A stretch of DNA of 10,716 bases from Euperipatoides rowelli (GCA_003024985.2 PXIH01S0001154.1); one strand, 5' to 3'. Positions 1 to 9,171 are shown, counted from the first letter of the stretch. The notes: generated by a model not told the origin, from the sequence alone. Program-made: numbers and translations.

Positions 1-2244
1 TGAACTATACAAAAACAAAAGATAAAGCCATTTGAATGAATATTGTAGAGTAAAATTACTTTTAAAGTGTAATATAGAGAAAAACGAAAATTCTCGTCTT
101 TATNACTGTAGGAAAAAGCCTATTGGACGAATATATTCGTCTCTATCACAGAAGGGGTTAAAAAATTCTTTGCACATGAACATATCCTTCTATTCGCCCC
201 CACCCCTAAAAAACAAACATGTTTAATATTTTCTAATTATAACAACAAATACACTAATTTTGTATGAATAAAATCACAGGTTAACGGTCTTAATTTTTAT
301 GCATAAAATTTTAGCTAAACCAAGTTTTTTCGGCTTATACAGTATTAGTAAACAGAAAGTAATAAATCATAAGAATATTAGAAATAGAGACGATTTAGAT
401 GATATTAAGCTAAATAGGCCTAATTAAATTTCATCACCATTATTAGATACAGTACAACTCTTATGCAATAGGCCATTTTTTTTTTAATTTTCCATACACA
501 TTCAGAAGGCATTAAAAAAATATTGTTAAATCTCCTAATTAATTAAAATAATTGTATAAAATCCAATTAGGGTTCGATTAGCTTTAACTTGGTCACATTT
601 TAAACCTAAATAAAGGAGGGCTCAGATTCGCAAAAAATCTTTTTTTAAATATACAGTAATTTATAAGGCAAGGGGGAAAATGAACAGATAAAGATGATTT
701 TTATATTTTTAAGCACTAACTAGATGATCTGCGCAGAACATCTGCACCTTCTCCCATTTACAAAATAAATCCGTGCAGAACATTTGCACCCTCTATTTCA
801 ATTTTACACTTTTTTCTGCCACGTACCATAAGGACTTTAGGTATATATATAGTTTGCAAATACAATATACTGTAAGTAAGGAGCTAATTAAATAATTCCT
901 TCAAATTCAAGTTTTTATCTAAGGATAGCCCATACTGTATTAATCCAATTTTTTAATGTAAACAAAATTACAGCGCTGAACTAACATTATAAAGGATTGA
1001 TTTAAAGTATGTTTGAAGTTCATTCTGATTTTTCTTTTCATTGTGCCATTTTTGTTTTGAGATATTATGGGTTATTCTTCAGCTAATAAAATAGTATGGA
1101 GTTGTAGCACAGTTACCATCTTAGGGATGGAGGTTTTGGATTCCACAACTTAACCAACCAGTCTTAAATGAGCCATTTTACTCAAGTGTATCATGAATCA
1201 TTTATTTACTGTATTAATTTTTTTTATTACATTAGTATGCTCCTACGAGGAAAAAACTGTACTGTCTTTGCGCTTTCTTTCGTAATAGGGCTTAGTTTTT
1301 ACTAGAAAATGTCCTGTTAACGTAGCTTGATCAACTACAGCTTATAAATGGTGTGCAAAGCAATCAACTCTCATTGCATATTAATGCCAATTTTATTCAA
1401 TTATTTATTATTTAATTTAAATGCAGGCTTTCCACAACGAGAATCCTGATTATTATTTTTTGTTTGCTGGTTTGGAATCGGCATGTGCCTTTTCAGCTAG
1501 CTATTTCTATTTATTTATATATTCCTGAGTTTGTGAAATGTACCTGAAGCCTTACTACCGAGAAGTGATTTCCTGTATTTTGGTTCCAGTCATTATTTCC
1601 TTCATTTATGCAATTAACCAGATTCCTTTCAATTTTAAAGTTGCAATAATTTGTGATGCCTTTAATACTAACAAATTTATCAACTCTTCAACTTTACATT
1701 AATATGGTCAATGAAATGAAAGGTATTATTTTACTATTACCCTCATAATTAACACTTTTCCTTCAAGTGTGAAACCAACCATGTTTTACAATTTTAGCTC
1801 ATTTAACAGTCATGTAAAAGCTTATTAATGTTGTGTAATTTTTTTAACCTATTTCAGTGTATCCCAGTAAAATTTCAACTAATAGATGACATCCTTTCCG
1901 ATTCACTACAAAAAATGGTTCACATTCATAACTGTTTACTTGAAGACAATTTTCTAAGGTCATTTACAATTGAATGGTTGGATATTAAAAACTATCTACT
2001 GTGAAATACAGTATATTAATTAACTAGCAGTAACTACAAAGAACTTTTTTTATGCCTAATATTTCAATAATTCTCATGCTTTAATCTTTCACCACAAGAA
2101 TGAACATCATCTTGCAAAAGTCTAAATAGTGTATAATACAATTATAACTTATTTAAAAAAGTTTAGGCACTTAATATTCCTCAATAGCTTTCATTAAGAA
2201 ATAAAATCCTTGGTTGAGATTAAAAAAAAAAAAAAGTAACTAAC
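1..2244 (-). other. Intron sequence 3' of the PTB2-start exon (partial)
   Basis: The stretch begins at the donor GTTAGT (2244-2239) and runs off the window. It is AT-rich, with stops in all frames at short intervals. I looked for the expected PTB2 continuation (helix after VG, RVRFLSF-like strand, CHxFWC-like strand) and found none. It holds a pair of palindromic elements at 730-789, one AATAGGCCTA word at 412-421 and seven TACTGTA/TACAGTA words. One base is undetermined at 104. Confidence 0.7.
730..789. repeat. Two copies of a palindromic element 42 bp apart
   Basis: Copy 1 contains GCAGA-ACA-TCTGC (733-745). Copy 2 is GTGCAGAACATTTGCAC (773-789), with 5-bp complementary arms GTGCA/TGCAC. 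Both share the core GCAGAACATyTGCACC and are followed by a C/T-rich stretch (ttctccc, ctctatt). The centres (739 and 781) are 42 bp apart. It could be a diverged tandem duplication or a pair of protein-binding sites; nothing nearby decides between them. Confidence 0.45.
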
Positions 2245-2331
2245 CCACAGCCTGCGGCACTTGCATGCTGCCTAGGTAGTGTGCTTTCAAGATCTTCCTC
2301 GGCTCCTCCATAGGTGTCGGGAATGATTGAT
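2245..2331 (-). CDS. FE65/APBB-family internal exon: start of PTB2
   Basis: The 87-nt exon has acceptor TATGTTTAG (2340-2332) and donor GTTAGT (2244-2239). It enters in phase 1, matching the phase-1 exit of exon 4111-4376, so the joined frame is open. Its 28 full codons plus a final split Gly include FPTPMEEPRK (residues 3-12) and ILKAHYLGSMQV (13-24), followed by PQAV and G. The Y-L-G motif on the first beta strand and the V-x-x-x-x-G before the first helix are typical of the second PTB domain of FE65 proteins, where the sequence normally continues M/V-D-V-(L/I)-N. That continuation is not found in 1-2244, so the next exon lies outside the window. PTB2 is the domain that binds the NPxY region of APP. 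A run of 14 A at 2222-2235 (poly-U in the transcript) lies just after the donor. Confidence 0.9.
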
Positions 2332-2624
2332 CTAAACATACAGAAAAAAACTTTCAACAAACAAAAAAAAAAAAAAAACAGAAATATAGGTCAAATATGG
2401 TATATTGAGAAAATATTGTAATAAAAGTAGTAGGAAATTATAACAAGGACAGCATTAAGATTATTGCAAACAGACTGGTACCAATTTACCATCATAAATA
2501 AAAAAAAATGTTAGTTATAATATACAGTATCTTGTATTTATAAAGATATATTACAATATTAACAGTATTTTCTGTACTTGATAAAAATCTACAAGACTGT
2601 ATATCAGAATTTACAATACAAGAT

Positions 2625-3844
2625 CAGGGCTCACGCTAGGGTGAATATTTTTGGGGGGATATCTCCCCACCTTGATTTATAACATATGGGGAGATTTAGG
2701 TGATCTGAAGAGAGAAGCATAAATTTATCACAATAAAAAATAGAAAACAATGGAACCCCAAATACAGTAGTGTACTGGCTTTTTTTTAATTTATCATTGA
2801 TTTCAGCACATAAAAAAAATTAATCTATAAGCAAAATAAAAGCACTAGTTATCATGAAATTAAAAATACTATTTCTTCCTAATGATCTCTAATACAACGA
2901 TAATTAGGCCTTGTAAAGGATTTTCTCTCTTCGTAGTTGTATTCAAGATTAGTCTTTTGTATTCTTAATCTTGACTTCATAATTCAAATTAATTTTCCTG
3001 CATTTTTTTTTTGTCTTAATATCTTTAACCCAGCAAAGTTGCCACTGCAAAAGAAACAAAATAGCTAAATTTAGTGTTAAAATCACCAAAGTAAACTCAT
3101 GAGATTAGAACAAGATTAAAAAGTTATTAGAACTGTGTGTTAAGTCCTTGGAGATGGGTGACAGTGTTAGCTTAAATTAAAATAAATTGTCACAAATTAT
3201 TCAAATTCTTTTTTGCTAAAGAACTATATCAGATTTAAAGAAGGTAGACTATTCTTCAAATTCAAAATGAAGTTTGAGATGCATTTTTATTCCTATGTTT
3301 TAATAATTTATATAATTAAAATTTTTAAAAAACATTATTTTACCATAACACAGCTTATTATTAATAATATTGAAAACAATATCAATTTTTATTTTCACTG
3401 TAGTAGCATTTAGTTTTGTTAAAGGTGAAAAAAGTAAACGGTCAGATTAAGTTTTCTACCCACCAACAATTAGTATATTTTCTTTACAGTCATAACCTTA
3501 CTGTAACCCTGAACCCTAGGATAATCTAGAGGTGAAACAGTATTTTGTTGAGCGCCGATCTAGATAATTTTAACTTACCGGTACTACCGTCAACCATATT
3601 GGTGGGTAGATAACGGAATATGACCAAACACTATTTAAAGTTTAAATTGGGTTGCATTTTTAAAAAACTGAAATATGCAGTTAATAAAATGAAAAAAATA
3701 TTGTTGCTGGCTTGCTGCTGTTGGCGGACTATTTACGAGGTTGGATGAGTAGGGAGGGAAATCTTGCTTTTAATGCTTAACTATTGGGAGAATTTATCAC
3801 TTTGAAGTGAGATCTTGCATTCTCGTGCCGAAACATGAGCCCTG
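2625..3844. mobile_element. Putative non-autonomous hAT-like DNA transposon in the intron
   Basis: The left end reads CAGGGCTCACG (2625-2635). The right end, read inward on the minus strand, is CAGGGCTCATG (3844-3834), giving 10 of 11 matching terminal bases. CAGGG-type termini are common in the hAT superfamily. A perfect 5-bp direct repeat AAGAT flanks both ends (2620-2624 and 3845-3849) and would be the target-site duplication. Classical hAT elements make 8-bp duplications, but subgroups with 5-6 bp are known. No transposase frame is visible, so mobility would need a partner. Internal structure: ATCTCCCCA (2661-2669) pairs with TGGGGAGAT (2687-2695), and a longer inverted repeat sits at 3455-3610. 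Short termini leave room for chance. Confidence 0.45.
3455..3610. repeat. 12-bp inverted repeat enclosing 132 bp
   Basis: TCTACCCACCAA (3455-3466) is the exact reverse complement of TTGGTGGGTAGA (3599-3610). The enclosed DNA is a little more GC-rich than its surroundings and carries TACCGGTA and two ATCTAGA-type words. It could be a small nested element or part of the internal structure of the 1.2-kb element. No clear target-site duplication is seen. Confidence 0.5.
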
Positions 3845-4110
3845 AAGATAGTTTCTAAACTTCAGATATATTTAACAATTAAACATAAAAAAAAGTGCAA
3901 ATTCCAAATAAACTTTTTACTCTGAATGAGTCTCAGTAGCTATTTTTTTTCTAATCCAGAAAGATTTCTGTTGTTCAATTAAAGTGCATGCGAGTACTGT
4001 CCCTATTATACATTTTATTATGAGGCACAAAACTATAAGCTTAAATTTATTTTACATAACATACAAATAAAATAAATCTCAACACATTTTGATAACTATT
4101 AAATACATAC

Positions 4111-4376
4111 TATTGTAGTTATTGTGGAGAGGCTTGTGGATCGTGCGTCTGTGTTCGGTGGGCAGGTTGGTTGGTCGGGATAATTGCATCAACTGGATGG
4201 ATGTGCTACCCGTGCTGACAGGCTGAGCCAGCGTATGCACCAAACTTCGCTCAATCATAATCTTCTTGCAAATGTCCCGCAGCGTGTTAGCAATAGCCCT
4301 TGCGGGCGTATCACAGCGGAAGACATGACACATGTATTTGCGGGTAGTTCGATCACGTGCTACGTACGCAAAATCT
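4111..4376 (-). CDS. FE65/APBB-family internal exon: C-terminal half of PTB1 plus linker
   Basis: The 266-nt exon encodes 88 complete codons with one split base at each end (phase 2 in, phase 1 out). The acceptor is TTTTTCTAG at 4386-4377 and the donor is GTATGT at 4110-4105. Residues 1-8 read DFAYVARD, residues 16-21 CHVFRC, and 22-43 continue as DTPARAIA...KKIMIER. This is the last beta strands and C-terminal helix of the first PTB/PID domain of FE65 proteins, which bind the cytosolic tail of APP-like receptors and nuclear partners. Residues 44-88 form a less conserved linker rich in Ser, Thr, Pro, Leu and His that leads to PTB2. The frame is open throughout and is clearly more GC-rich than its surroundings. 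It stays open 30 nt past the donor and then meets a stop, so splicing is required. The gene is APBB1/2/3-like; an invertebrate copy would be the single pre-duplication ortholog, so I give no paralog symbol. Confidence 0.92.
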
Positions 4377-5492
4377 CTAGAAAAACAAGCCATGATGTTA
4401 CAGGTCCAATCTGGCATGCACTAATGGAAAAAAGTTACAGGTGCCAGCATTTTTATGAAATAATCATTTTGAAAGCTAAGACAAAGAATATACTATTTTA
4501 AGATTAACCTAACCAGAGGTACTATTTCAAAAATAAAAATTTAACTACTTCATTAACCTCATCTACTTTATCTTAAACTTATTTTTAAACAACTGAAAAT
4601 GTGTTCAAATCTATAAAACATCAGATTCATCTAAGTACCGTATTACATTATTAAACATGTAACTTCAACAACTAACATAGTCATAAATATTATTGTGGCA
4701 TGATATTTTTCACAAAATGGTCTTTAATATTTTTTTAAAAATGGTTCATTGGATAGAAACCAAACAAAAGTGTAGCCTATAAACACTATATAATATAAAA
4801 TTAAAATGAATTAAAAAAAAATTGCTTATGCAAAGTTTCATTTAAAATAATTTAATGTAGTGAAACAAAATAGAGAACAATATCAATATGAGTAAAAACA
4901 AAAAAAAAATTGATAATGTACTGTAATATTTGAAAACTGAAGGAGCGATAAAGGTATTTTTTGTTTTTTCAAATTTAAACTTTTTATTAGAAAACATTTC
5001 TTAATTACCCATATTCTCATGAAAATAAAATATATATAAAAAGATGTCAAAATTTAAATTTATTAAAAAATAAACAAAAATACATGATCAATAAAGATGT
5101 GCAATTTTTATTTTGTACACAATGTAACAGATAATTTTAACCGTTATAATTTCTTTCAGTAAATATTTCAAATCTTCTGAAAGTCATACTGAAATTTATT
5201 TTCAAAATGATTATTTTTTTTTTTTGAGATTAAGAAATGACTATCAGGTTTGCATTTTGTCATGCAAATCAAGCAAATTCTATTTCCATGCTAAATTAAA
5301 AGGGATGGAGTAAATGATATACTGTATGCTCTTATCAACTAATCTAAATGAAAGGGGGAAGATAGACAAATAAGATTAAACTGATAAAAAATTAAATAAA
5401 TTAAAGCATGCAGAAACTTTTGTTCCTTTGCAAGCCTGTGTGTTTAGGGTGTGACCATGCTCTTTACAATGCAGTGAGAAGTGAGTATTTAC
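4377..5492 (-). other. Intron between microexon and PTB1-end exon
   Basis: This intron of 1116 nt runs from the donor GTAAAT (5492-5487) to the acceptor TTTTTCTAG (ending 4377). It is plain AT-rich sequence apart from the GCAUG words near the microexon and a further TGCATG at 4420-4415, about 40 nt upstream of the PTB1-end exon. No repeats longer than simple A/T runs were noticed. Confidence 0.8.
5406..5460 (-). promoter_or_regulatory. Candidate RBFOX sites downstream of the microexon
   Basis: Within about 90 nt downstream of the microexon donor the transcript strand has GCATG twice: AGCATGG (GCATG at 5460-5456) and CTGCATGC (TGCATG at 5412-5407). (U)GCAUG is the RBFOX motif, and downstream placement usually favours exon inclusion. 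The surrounding 5420-5530 is more GC-rich than the rest of the intron, which fits sequence constraint. Pentamers recur by chance, so this is suggestive only. Confidence 0.4.
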
Positions 5493-5498
5493 CTCTCC
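5493..5498 (-). CDS. 6-nt microexon of FE65/APBB-family gene (PTB1 domain)
   Basis: On the minus strand the sequence reads CTGCACAG, then GGAGAG, then GTAAATAC: a canonical acceptor, six exon bases and a canonical donor. The next exon (4111-4376) starts in phase 2. The microexon therefore supplies the last base of one codon, a full GAG (Glu), and the first two bases of AGA (Arg). If the unseen upstream exon ends in CG, the product reads Gly-Arg-Glu-Arg-Asp-Phe-Ala-Tyr. Skipping it keeps the frame and gives Gly-Arg-Asp-Phe-Ala-Tyr. Known for the family: mammalian APBB1 carries a neuron-specific 6-nt exon adding two residues at this point of PTB1, reported to affect binding to KAT5/Tip60. Splicing support in the flanks is strong (long pyrimidine tract, UGC beside the acceptor, downstream GCAUG). 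Inclusion itself is inferred, because no transcript is available and six bases alone cannot prove an exon. Confidence comes from position, phase and flanks together. Confidence 0.82.
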
Positions 5499-5570
5499 CT
5501 GTGCAGACAGATGCATGGAGAAGGGGAGGAAAGAAAAAAAGAAACAAAAAAAAAGAAGAACCCATCAGTA
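5499..5570 (-). promoter_or_regulatory. 3' splice-site region of the microexon (branch site, pyrimidine tract, UGC)
   Basis: In transcript sense this stretch starts with TACTGAT (5570-5564), a good branch-site match whose candidate branch A is at 5565, about 66 nt from the exon. Positions 5560-5521 follow, with 39 of 40 bases pyrimidine, then CTCCATGCAT and CTGTCTGCACAG. A distant branch site, an unusually long pyrimidine tract and a UGC just before the AG are the arrangement known for SRRM4/nSR100-type (eMIC-dependent) neural microexons. The function is inferred from this arrangement. Confidence 0.6.
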
Positions 5571-6270
5571 AAATTATAAATATACAATACGTAATACACA
5601 AAGCTGAACAAAATAATCAATAAAAATAATTTTTCGAGATTTTATAAAAATTTTTAAAAACTATATGCAATTTTAAAAGAACATTTCTAGTTTTTACTAG
5701 AACGTAAAATATAGTCAGAACAAATACAATTTTTTTGGATACATTTTATGGAAAATATTATTGATGAAACCCTCTAACAGAATCACACACACACACAAAA
5801 TGTTTTTATTTACTTTCAGAAAATCTAGCACCATAAACAATTATTTTTTTAGACATTTTGTCTTGGTTTTGTTTCTTTGCAAGAAATGCATACAATATTT
5901 GAAAGAAGCAAATTAGTTTTGTTAGTGGTGTAATAAAAGTAAATTACAGCCATTTCAAAAAAAGGTTTGGCACTTGGCTACAAACAATGAAAATTTTTTT
6001 AATTACCATAAATTACCGACCAAATGTACCATTCTATTACAATTTTATCGTTCTGTTGCACGTCGCTAAGTAATAATGCCCTCACCGTACTTTAAATTTT
6101 TAGTCAATTTAAAGGAAATTCAGATCGTGTAAAAATGCCATTGTAATTTTACTTTGTTAGAAGGATTTCATATATCTCAATATATGACCCATCGCCATTT
6201 TGGACTTTGATGTCACATTTTTTATTGTTTCATATTAGAAATTAACATTAAGATATACAACTGACTGATA

Positions 6271-6380
6271 GAGCCAGTTATATGTTCATTTTATTCATTA
6301 GCTCTGTGAATAATGAATGTTAAACTCCCATAGATTTATGGAAGAGGCTTGCAGAAATCACCAAAAAAATTAACTGGCTC
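6271..6380. repeat. Nested hairpin, 10-bp outer arms
   Basis: GAGCCAGTTA (6271-6280) pairs exactly with TAACTGGCTC (6371-6380). Inside, GTTCATTTTATTCA (6284-6297) can fold imperfectly on TGAATAATGAATG (6307-6319). The span of about 110 bp could be a worn miniature inverted-repeat element. AT-rich DNA makes the inner part weak evidence. Confidence 0.35.
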
Positions 6381-7026
6381 AAACATTAATAAATAATGTA
6401 CAACTCCCTCAAACATTCCCAAGATAAAACAAAGATGACTTCATAAAGTTGCTAACTGGCGGCTGCATTGAGAGACTATGTTGTTTAGTGATCTTTTTTT
6501 CAGAAGTTTTGATACATGATATCGGTAAAAAAGTGGTTATAAGCCATGATGACATTTTTTAAAATAAGTTCCTAATATTTCAAAACGAATGAGCAGCATT
6601 TTACAGTAATTTTCAAAGATGATACTTAAACTTTAGATAGATTTTGTGCACCTTAGAAGCATTTTGCAAGTTTAAACATTTAGAAAATTTATTTAGCAAA
6701 ATAGAAACATTAAACCTTATATAATCCTTCATTTTACCCTATTGTACAATAAATAATCATATTTAATTTTCATGTGTATGTGTTTTTCTTTTAAAATATT
6801 TTTTGAAAAAGTATCAGAGGCGCCTGTAAAAAAAAAAACATAGCTACTGTATGTTCATCAAATAGACAAATCTACCAAACATGCAACAGGTGTGATACGA
6901 ACATCTGTAGGAACATTCATTCATACTTAATTTGTAACTCTGTTTAGGAATTTACTTTGTATTAAATATTTTTTTGTTTAAGTTTTTNTCGTTTTATACT
7001 ATTATGCTAAGAAAAAAATAAATTAA

Positions 7027-7080
7027 AACTATATTATCATAAAACTTAATAAGTTATTTCTTTAAACAAATAATATAGTT
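7027..7080. repeat. Small cruciform-like inverted repeat
   Basis: AACTATATTAT (7027-7037) is the exact reverse complement of ATAATATAGTT (7070-7080). Between them lies AACTTAATAAGTT, itself a palindrome with a 3-base spacer. The word AACAAATAATATA occurs at 7065-7077 and again, directly repeated, at 7102-7114. Confidence 0.4.
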
Positions 7081-7412
7081 ATATCACACTACTTTCATTT
7101 GAACAAATAATATAATTTTGAACCAGGGCTGCAGAAATTCAACTATGTAAATTTGTTGATCCTATTAAAGGGTTAAAAATTTTTTTTATTTTTTTTCCTT
7201 AAATATTAATATTGTAAAATGCCACGTGTGAACAAACCTATTTCATACCCAAGTTCTGGCATTGAACCATCACCGACTAAGTGCACCACCATTCAACTTT
7301 CGCATTTTTGGTCAAGTTTATTAAACTGTGAATAGACCTTAGCCAGACAATAATGCTACTCATATTTTGCTGTATATTGTGCAATGAAAGTATTATGTTT
7401 GGGTAAGTGTGC

Positions 7413-7860
7413 TGATTTTTTAAAGCTCATAAACTAAAATTGTATATAGCTGAATAAGTGTGCCGTTTTGACTTTTTAACTAAAATAGGCTGCCATGTCA
7501 GGCATGGTCGATTCTTTAGACCCCATGAACTGGTTTAAACTCATAAAAATTAACATATACTGTAAAAACACCCGAATTTCTAGGCTAATAAACTAACGTT
7601 TGGTATATGGCTGGAAGAGTGCGCCATTTTAACTTTCTAACTAAAATAAAATAAGTTGTTTTCTGTGAGGCATGGTGTATTAGTCTGCAGATACCATCAA
7701 CTGGTGGTTTGCAAACAAAACTGACAATGTATAGAAGTGTCTAAATTTCTAGGATAATAAACCAAAAGACATTATACAACTCGGTGTATCAGTTTGACTT
7801 CATAGCTAAAACAGACTGCCATACGTCACACACAGTAAATTATTTCCCAGACCCAGTTAA
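7413..7860. repeat. Three degenerate tandem units of about 165 bp
   Basis: Units start near 7413, 7574 and 7743. Shared landmarks in order are: aatttctaggctaataaact (clear in units 2 and 3, weaker in 1); a tatat-rich stretch with agtgtgcc; ttttgactttctaactaaaat; gctgccat or aggcatggt; and a closing agaccccat/cagataccat followed by caactggt in units 1 and 2. Unit 3 is the most diverged at its end. A fourth partial copy is at 9172-9215. I see no coding or structural-RNA potential. It resembles an old satellite or the body of a dispersed repeat. Confidence 0.55.
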
Positions 7861-8202
7861 GGCAAGCATTCGGTCAAAAAATGATACAAAAAATAATGTT
7901 TAAATTTTTACAAATTATGTTTTTGACTACCGGTAATTAATATTTAACAAAGATTTAAAAATGTATTAAATCCATTTCTTTTGTTCTTAGATGAAAAAAA
8001 AATGACAAAAAACAAAACAAAACCGTTTTACTGACTATACATTGCTTTAAATCTCCTCAAAAGTTAAAAAAAAAAAAGCTCATTTTTATCTTTACTTTTG
8101 ACATTATATATGCCACAGCCATGTTTGTTTGGTCTCGTTTGAAAGTTAATCTCATTGAGAATCTATCAAGAACGTTAACATCACGAGAAAGTAAATTTAT
8201 AA

Positions 8203-8436
8203 CCAATAAAATGAAAGAATAGTTAAGCTCTTTGTTTAAAAAAATCACTGCAAAATAATGTTTTTAAAATATTTGATTGGCCAAAGCAATCACGATATTC
8301 CAGCCAATAAATATTCAGTTGCTTAGGTGAAGCTACAACTTTCAAGGTCTTTGATTGGTCATTATAAAAGCTGAAGTTTTAATTAAAATGCCTAGTTGAA
8401 AGGTCATGATTTCAAGCTTCCTGATTGGTTAATTGG
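8203..8436. repeat. CCAAT/ATTGG-rich degenerate tandem repeat
   Basis: Six CCAAT-box cores lie in 234 bp: CCAAT at 8203 and 8304, and ATTGG at 8276, 8354, 8424 and 8432. Two segments align directly about 70 bp apart: ctttcaaggtctttgattgg (8339-8358) and atttcaagcttcctgattgg (8409-8428). A TATAAAAG word sits at 8363-8370. The layout looks promoter-like, but no open reading frame or exon follows on either strand, so a repeat origin is more likely. Confidence 0.45.
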
Positions 8437-9171
8437 CAAAGATTAAATCTCTAGAAGTAAAGAATTCAAAATCATTTATTTAGTAGTCTGAAATAGAAAA
8501 AAAGAAAAAGAAAAGCAAAAAGACTTGAAGATTTAAAAAGAAATGAACAAGTTTGCACATTTAAAATTTTTTAAATGTATACTGTAAATGAAAATTAGTA
8601 ATTAAATAAAATCTTATGTGAACTTATCAATTTCTGACAATTGCGTTTTTTTTTTTGCCAATCAACAAGCTGGGGGAAACAAATATTAAAAAAGTATAAT
8701 AATTATAATGATAAAATTTTGTAGACTTAATATATACATACCTGAGAATGCAAATAGGGAAGGAAAAGGTTCTACACCGAATAATTATAAATTTATGAAT
8801 AAATTAAGTTTAAAAAGTATTAAAAAAAAAAAAAAATTTATAAAAAAATAACCAAAGCAGAAATCGATTTATTACTTATTTGCATTCTCCATTCATTATA
8901 AATAATAATAAAATTGCTTTGATACAAATATCTTGAACAGTTTTTAAAATATTTTTGCCCCAAAAGTAAGCCAAAATTATTAATACAGGTGGCGATGCAT
9001 TCCACATATGCAAATTTTATGCAAAGTTACTTATATAAATTAAATTGTATCATCATCATAATACATTTGCAGAAAGTTTTGTGTAGTTGGCTTATTATTT
9101 TATTATACTTCACATATTTTGACCAAACTCTTGCCTTAAAAGGTTTGCAATTATAACTAATGTTAGTGTCT

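Larger units (their letters stand above)
2332..4110 (-). other. Intron between the PTB1-end and PTB2-start exons
   Basis: This intron of 1779 nt is bounded by GTATGT (donor, 4110-4105) and TTTAG (acceptor, ending 2332), with a U-rich tract before the acceptor (poly-A runs on the plus strand near 2344-2378). About two thirds of it is the putative transposon at 2625-3844. No reading frame of interest is present. Confidence 0.85.

Noticed and set aside
32-226. Plus-strand ORF of 64 codons containing an undetermined base
   Set aside because: It is short and AT-driven, with no splice context or recognisable domain.
431-437. GTGATGA on the minus strand as a box C of an intronic C/D snoRNA (similar words at 9050, 9615, 10262)
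   Set aside because: No CTGA box D lies at a suitable distance, and no terminal stem is present.
1105-1144. tRNA-like A box (TAGCACAGTTAC) and weak B box (GGTTTTGGATTCC), possible SINE
   Set aside because: The boxes are too close together, the B box needs an insertion, and no cloverleaf arms or SINE tail could be drawn.
3213-3413. Plus-strand ORF of 66 codons inside the putative transposon
   Set aside because: It is low-complexity Ile/Phe/Asn/Lys sequence expected from AT-rich DNA, with no transposase motif.
4184-4501. Plus-strand ORF of 105 codons
   Set aside because: It is the antisense shadow of the PTB1-end exon on the minus strand; its translation matches nothing recognisable.
5408-5623. 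Plus-strand ORF of 71 codons with a Lys-rich tail
   Set aside because: The Lys-rich end is the complement of the microexon's pyrimidine tract, and the frame lies opposite the splicing signals.
7124-7140. CAGGGCTGC word resembling a second hAT-like terminus
   Set aside because: No matching inverted end (GCAGCCCTG-like) occurs in the window, and no target duplication can be tested.
8057-8248. Minus-strand ORF of 63 codons
   Set aside because: It is on the gene's strand but has no similarity to FE65 segments, and its composition matches the surrounding intron.
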